Shown piece after piece: positions 13,090 to 16,217 of a DNA stretch of 16,217 nucleotides. The position numbers and the translations under genes are program-made. This DNA comes from DALYDP01 sp964541635 (GTDB taxonomy: Bacteria > Patescibacteriota > Gracilibacteria > Peribacterales > Peribacteraceae). Numbering within the stretch: position 1 is the stretch's first letter; each line of letters opens with the position of its first letter. The notes beneath the pieces were generated by a model. It was not told the DNA's origin. It did no database searches and was given only the letters and a program-made list of their open reading frames with translations. The stretch lies in assembly GCA_964541635.1 (NCBI GenBank), contig CAZIQM010000026.1:1-16217 (forward strand), in the 5' to 3' direction.

Positions 13090-14157
13090 TTAACGCAGGT
13101 ATTTCGCCCGATTGGCGTTGTGTTCGTCGTTGGTCGTCGCATAGTGAATCTTTCCGTCCGTGCCGTGCAAATAGTAGAAGTAGGGCGTGGTTTCGGGGTG
13201 CAGCGCCGCTTTGATGCTGGCGAGGCCCGGGTTGGCGATGGGCCCCGGAGGAAGTCCCTGCTTTGCGCGGATGTTGTAGGGCGAATCGACGTCGAGGTCG
13301 GCGTTCGTCAGCGGCTCCGTACGCTTGCCGACGGCGTACCGCACGGACGCGTCGACGCCGAGGATCATCCCCACGTCGAGGCGCTTCCAGAGGATGCCGG
13401 CGATGGTCGGGCGCTCGGAATCCCCCGCCGCTTCTTTCTCGACGAGCGATGCCATCGTGACGACGTCGTGGAGCGGCTTCTTGGAGGCCGCGACGTCGTC
13501 CTTCAGGCCGACGACGACTTTCGCCTGGAACGTCGTGAGCAACCGCGAGAGGAACGCGTCGGGATCGCTCCCCTCCCCGCCCACGAAGTACGTGTCGGGG
13601 TAGAGATAGCCTTCAATGCGTCCGCCCGGCGCGTCGGCGAGGACGGTGGCCCGCTTGTCCGAGGGAAGGAACGAAAATTCCGCGAAATCGCACGTCTTCG
13701 CGCACGCGATAATGGCGCCCGTCGCCGTGAATCCCTTCTCCGCCATGAGGCGGTCGATGTCGGCCACCGTGAAGCCCTCCGGGATGGTCACGCTCACTTC
13801 GCCGGGAGCGCCTCCCGTGAGGACCGCCAGGATGTCGTCGACGGACATCGATTCCCGGAACACGTAGCTGCCGGCGCGCAGCAGGCTCGCTTTGCCCGTC
13901 AGGCGGACGCGGATGGCGAACGCCCACGTGGAGCGGATGACGTCCTTCCTTTTGAGTTCCGCCGCGATGTAGCCGAGCGGGGCGCCGCCCGGGATGGTGA
14001 CCGTCACGGGCGCGTCGGACGACGCGTCGACGGGCGACAGCGCGTGCCTATACCACCCGAACGCGATCACGGCGACGATGACGACCGTCACGATCGACCG
14101 GACGTACTTCCGCTGTCGGCGGCGCTTCGCGCCGAAGGTGCTGCGTTCGAAATCCAT
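13090..14157 (-). CDS. mltG: Endolytic murein transglycosylase MltG (YceG)
   Basis: MltG cleaves nascent peptidoglycan glycan strands at the membrane and is thought to set strand length. The 355-aa protein has a basic N terminus (KRRRQRK), one membrane anchor at about 19-37, then a LysM-like segment (VTIPGGAPLGYIAAELKRK, about 52-71) and the catalytic YceG domain. The catalytic Glu is E240 in MASLVEKEA. It is followed by the typical RPTIAGILWKRL (249-260) and LGVDASVRYA (266-275). The substrate-site stretches SPYNI (292-296), GLPPGPIANPG (301-311) and the C-terminal YYLHGTDGKIHYATTNDEHN are all present. ATG 14157 was chosen over a GTG 18 bases upstream, because the -10 box lies between them. 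The TAA stop is followed by the promoter of the 319-aa gene. Confidence 0.95.
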   Translation of the reverse strand: MDFERSTFGAKRRRQRKYVRSIVTVVIVAVIAFGWYRHALSPVDASSDAPVTVTIPGGAPLGYIAAELKRKDVIRSTWAFAIRVRLTGKASLLRAGSYVFRESMSVDDILAVLTGGAPGEVSVTIPEGFTVADIDRLMAEKGFTATGAIIACAKTCDFAEFSFLPSDKRATVLADAPGGRIEGYLYPDTYFVGGEGSDPDAFLSRLLTTFQAKVVVGLKDDVAASKKPLHDVVTMASLVEKEAAGDSERPTIAGILWKRLDVGMILGVDASVRYAVGKRTEPLTNADLDVDSPYNIRAKQGLPPGPIANPGLASIKAALHPETTPYFYYLHGTDGKIHYATTNDEHNANRAKYLR

Positions 14158-14165
14158 GGACCACG

Positions 14166-14171
14166 AGGGTA
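14166..14171 (-). promoter_or_regulatory. Possible mltG -10 box (TACCCT)
   Basis: TACCCT, one base from the TACACT used elsewhere, ends 8 nt before the mltG ATG on the minus strand. There is no clear -35. Cotranscription with ybaB, whose stop is 50 bases upstream, is an alternative. Confidence 0.35.
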
Positions 14172-14194
14172 CCACGAGCCGCCGCCGCGATCAG

Positions 14195-14206
14195 CCGGAA
14201 TTCCGG
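14195..14206. repeat. 12-bp perfect palindrome CCGGAATTCCGG after ybaB
   Basis: A loopless dyad next to the ybaB stop codon, in the region where the mltG -35 would lie. It could be an operator, but it lacks the loop and T tract of a terminator. Chance is possible in G+C-rich DNA. Confidence 0.3.
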
Positions 14207-14207
14207 A

Positions 14208-14507
14208 TCACTCGGCGCCGCCGCCCGTCGGGAAACCCATCTGGCCCATGACGCCCTGCATCCGCTCGGCGGCCACGACCTGGGCTTTCTTGAGCGCGCG
14301 GTTCGAGGCGTCCTTGAACAGGGCCGCGACCTTGTCGAGCGGCACGGACGGATCGACCGTGACGTCGACGATTTCCATCTCGCCGTCCACGACGACCTTC
14401 ACGCCCTGGGCTTCGGCTTCGACGTGCACGTTCTTCAACTCCTTCTTCACGCGTTTGGCTTCGCGCTGGAGTTTGAACATGTCTTTCATCTGCGAGAACG
14501 AGGTCAT
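14208..14507 (-). CDS. Nucleoid-associated protein YbaB/EbfC family
   Basis: This small dimeric DNA-binding protein of 99 aa (E. coli YbaB is 109) acts in nucleoid organisation. The N-terminal helix (MTSFSQMKDMFKLQREAKRVKKELK) is followed by the alternating strand pattern of the family (VHVEAEAQGVKVVVDGEMEIVDVTVDPSV, about 27-55). A long C-terminal helix (LDKVAALFKDASNRALKKAQ) and a Met/Gly tail (GVMGQMGFPTGGG) complete it. I set the start at ATG 14507, where the family normally begins; the upstream in-frame extension would run through the promoter and into the divergent gene. In many genomes ybaB lies next to dnaX and recR; here it is upstream of mltG and divergent from dcd. Confidence 0.9.
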   Translation of the reverse strand: MTSFSQMKDMFKLQREAKRVKKELKNVHVEAEAQGVKVVVDGEMEIVDVTVDPSVPLDKVAALFKDASNRALKKAQVVAAERMQGVMGQMGFPTGGGAE

Positions 14508-14523
14508 GGGAGGAGGCGGAACG

Positions 14524-14552
14524 TTGCCCGTAGTGTAGCGCGTGGGTACACT
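14524..14552 (+). promoter_or_regulatory. dcd promoter: TTGCCC, 17-bp spacer, TACACT, leaderless start
   Basis: TTGCCC (14524-14529) and TACACT (14547-14552) are spaced by 17 bp. The -10 ends 7 nt before the ATG at 14560, placing the transcription start at the ATG itself. Confidence 0.6.
14532..14537 (-). promoter_or_regulatory. Possible ybaB -10 box (TACACT)
   Basis: TACACT on the minus strand lies 24 nt upstream of the ybaB ATG, with only a weak -35 (TGGCCG at 17 bp). It lies inside the spacer of the divergent dcd promoter, so the two would compete for polymerase. Confidence 0.4.
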
Positions 14553-14559
14553 CGCGGCC

Positions 14560-15255
14560 ATGGCCCTGTCCGACAAGAAAATCCTGGAATGCATGAAGGA
14601 GGGATCCGTGGTAATCGCCCCCTTCGAGCGCGAAAACCTGGCGACGTCGAGCTACGACGTCACGCTGGGCGAATGGTTCTACGTGGAACGCCACCCCAAG
14701 CACTTCGAGAACGTGTTTAACATCTACAGCAAGACGCACCTCGACCGCGTGTGGGGCACGGAACCCAAGAAGGCCCAGAAGGCGAAGGAGATCTTCAAGA
14801 AGTACGACATCGAATGGGAAGGCATCGATCCCGACGACAAGGTCATCCTCATGGCCCCGGGCGAAACGATCCTCGGCCACACGAACGAGTTCATCGGCGG
14901 CCGCGACCACGTCACGACCATGATGAAAGCCCGTTCCTCGATGGGCCGGAGCTTCATCTCCGTCTGCAAGTGCGCGGGGTGGGGAGACGTCGGCTACGTG
15001 AACCGCTGGACGATGGAAATCCAGAACACGTCGAGCCGCTACTACATCCCCCTCGTGGTCGGGCGGCGCATCGCGCAGATCATCTTCTTCGAAACCGGCC
15101 CCATCGCCGGCAAGGATTACGCCGCGGGCGGCAAATACCAGACCGGGCGCACGCTCGCGGAGCTCAAGAAGAACTGGAAACCCGAGATGATGCTCCCCCG
15201 CCTCTGGCAGGACCGCGACATCGAGAAAAAGCCGAGGAAGCCCTCGCAGCGCTGA
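14560..15255 (+). CDS. dcd: dCTP deaminase-like protein (Dcd/dUTPase superfamily)
   Basis: Dcd deaminates dCTP to dUTP (some members also hydrolyse it to dUMP) to supply thymidylate synthesis. The 231-aa protein begins with the family N terminus (LSDKKILECMKEGSVVIAPF, then SSYDVTLG, 30-37). The RSSxxR substrate motif is RSSMGR (125-130). The strand holding the catalytic Glu reads RWTMEIQNTS with E153, followed by GRRIAQIIFFETG (168-180) and KYQTG (192-196). It is longer than E. coli Dcd (193 aa), because of an insertion at about residues 43-90 and a C-terminal tail of about 30 residues. The usual HxxAxxxDPGW stretch is replaced by VCKCAGWGDVG, so deaminase activity is likely but not certain. 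ATG 14560 was chosen from the promoter spacing. It converges with the VirD4-like gene with a 3-base gap. Confidence 0.82.
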   Translation: MALSDKKILECMKEGSVVIAPFERENLATSSYDVTLGEWFYVERHPKHFENVFNIYSKTHLDRVWGTEPKKAQKAKEIFKKYDIEWEGIDPDDKVILMAPGETILGHTNEFIGGRDHVTTMMKARSSMGRSFISVCKCAGWGDVGYVNRWTMEIQNTSSRYYIPLVVGRRIAQIIFFETGPIAGKDYAAGGKYQTGRTLAELKKNWKPEMMLPRLWQDRDIEKKPRKPSQR

Positions 15256-15258
15256 GCG

Positions 15259-16217
15259 TCACTGCTGCCCTTGCGGCGGCGTTTGCGGGCCGCGCTCGAT
15301 GCCGATGCGGTCCTCGATTTCCATGTCGACGAACCTCTTCTTGCGGCCGTACTTCATGCGGCTGTACTCCTTGACCAGCGTCGAGAGCTTGGGGTTCTTG
15401 CCCGTTTCGTCCCAGATGGTGCCCATGCTGAACGGTCGCGAGGTCGTGTTGTTGATGTTCAGCTTCGAGTAGCAGTGGAAGTTCGGGATGCCGATGACGT
15501 CCTGCTCGCTGAGCACGGGCGCCATTTCCTTCGCCATGTACTCCGCGTCTTCGGCGCCGATCTTGAAGCTCATGATCGTGCCGACGTTACCGAACACGGC
15601 GTCGCGGATCTTATTGCTCGAATCCTCGTAGGCCCCGGTCTTGCCCGACAGCTGGCCGATGTACTGGTGGGCCATGATGAGCGCCAGTTCGTACTTGCGG
15701 GCCTCGGACAGGATGGTCGCGAAGGCGTCGGTGATGAAGTTCTGGAACTCGTCGACGTACAGGTAGAAGCGGCGGCGTTGGTCCTGCGGGATCTCGGCGC
15801 GCCCGAGGGCGGCCATGTTCACCTTGTTCACGAAGATGAGGCCGAGCAGCTGCGCGTTGATGTCGCCGATCTTGCCCTTCGAAAGGTTCACCAGGAGGAT
15901 CTTGCCCTCGTCCATGACGTGGCGGATGTCGAACGCGCTCTTCGGCTGTCCGATGATGTTGCGCATCGTGGAGTTGGTCACGAACGGACCGAACTTCGCC
16001 GAGAAGTACGGGATCATTTCTTCCTTCTCGCGGGCGCCCGTCTTCGCGATTTCGTGCTCCCAGAAGCTCCGCACCACGAGGTTCTTGCACTTGCTGACCT
16101 TGTAGCGCTGGAACTCGTCGTCCACGAAGAGGCGGGGAACGTCGATGAGCGTCGCGCCTTCGTCCTCGTCGTCCATGAGCGTGAGGCAGCCGTTGCGGAA
16201 GTAGTGCTGAATGCGCG
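15259..16217 (-). CDS. VirD4/TraG-like type IV secretion or conjugation ATPase, C-terminal part (cut by window end)
   Basis: This is the C-terminal 319 or so residues of an AAA-type DNA-translocation ATPase of the VirD4/TraG/TraD coupling-protein group. The frame stays open to the window end (RIQHYFRNGCLTLMDDE precedes what might be taken for a start at 16176), so the gene is 5'-truncated here and the Walker A lies outside. Walker B is the hydrophobic run ending in VDEFQNF (RFYLYVDEFQ), followed by the family stretch ILSEARKYELALIMAHQYIGQL. VRDAVFGN-like IRDAVFGNVGTIMSFKIGAEDAEYMAKE matches the arginine-finger and sensor region. The preceding LTLMDDEDEGATLIDVPRLF matches the form common in Patescibacteria. 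Its substrate (DNA uptake, conjugation or protein export) cannot be told. Confidence 0.82.
   Translation of the reverse strand, partial: RIQHYFRNGCLTLMDDEDEGATLIDVPRLFVDDEFQRYKVSKCKNLVVRSFWEHEIAKTGAREKEEMIPYFSAKFGPFVTNSTMRNIIGQPKSAFDIRHVMDEGKILLVNLSKGKIGDINAQLLGLIFVNKVNMAALGRAEIPQDQRRRFYLYVDEFQNFITDAFATILSEARKYELALIMAHQYIGQLSGKTGAYEDSSNKIRDAVFGNVGTIMSFKIGAEDAEYMAKEMAPVLSEQDVIGIPNFHCYSKLNINNTTSRPFSMGTIWDETGKNPKLSTLVKEYSRMKYGRKKRFVDMEIEDRIGIERGPQTPPQGQQ

Noticed and set aside
14542..14594. Longer versions of ybaB (to 14594) and dcd (from 14542)
   Set aside because: Both would run through the divergent promoters, and the extra residues do not belong to the families; the inner ATG codons match family starts.
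1..16217. Alternative genetic code (UGA as glycine, as in some CPR groups)
   Set aside because: TGA ends dnaG, leuS, der, the LOG gene, dcd and others exactly where the families end, so the standard code is used.
1..16217. CRISPR array, tRNA, rRNA or insertion sequence
   Set aside because: No regularly spaced direct repeats, tRNA cloverleaf, rRNA stretch or transposase frame was found on reading both strands.

Overview
The window is a gene-dense, G+C-rich (by eye about 60%) bacterial chromosome segment with 14 protein genes, two of them cut by the window edges. It has no rRNA, tRNA, insertion sequence or CRISPR array, and no intergenic gap longer than about 110 bases. TGA is used as a stop codon throughout, so the code is standard. 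The trimmed leucyl-tRNA synthetase, the VirD4-like ATPase of the kind common in Patescibacteria (CPR), the lack of Shine-Dalgarno sequences and several unrecognised proteins suggest a high-G+C Patescibacteria/CPR-type genome. This placement is an inference and only moderately secure.

Layout. Minus strand, 1-5371: primary sigma factor rpoD (cut at the window start), DNA primase dnaG, an unrecognised 440-aa protein, and an RsmF-type rRNA m5C methyltransferase. dnaG-rpoD is the core of the classical macromolecular synthesis operon, here without rpsU. Plus strand, 5459-6288: two small helical proteins that overlap by one base (TGATG) and appear to be diverged tandem paralogues. Minus strand, 6293-9961: leucyl-tRNA synthetase, then an AAA+ protein shaped like a sigma-54 activator but with altered key motifs. 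Plus strand, 10029-11378: the double GTPase Der. Minus strand, 11388-14507: a LOG/SLOG-fold protein, an unrecognised 319-aa protein, the lytic transglycosylase MltG and the nucleoid protein YbaB. Plus strand, 14560-15255: a dCTP-deaminase-like protein. Minus strand, 15259-16217: the C-terminal part of a VirD4/TraG-like ATPase.

Most genes are core housekeeping: transcription initiation, replication priming, ribosome modification and assembly, tRNA charging, nucleotide supply, and wall synthesis. The neighbourhood does not read as one pathway. The unusual parts are regulatory and lineage-specific. First, ten of the thirteen visible start regions have a -10-like hexamer only 6-10 nt before the start codon and no Shine-Dalgarno sequence, which implies mostly leaderless mRNAs. 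Second, the unrecognised genes have short perfect inverted repeats on their promoters or start codons, and two neighbouring genes (the 319-aa protein and the LOG protein) share the core GATTCTATC. Third, a sigma-54-activator-like protein carries GAFTSA instead of GAFTGA and may not act through sigma-54. The two most AT-rich, consensus-like promoters (TTGACA and TTGATA/TATAAT) drive unrecognised genes.
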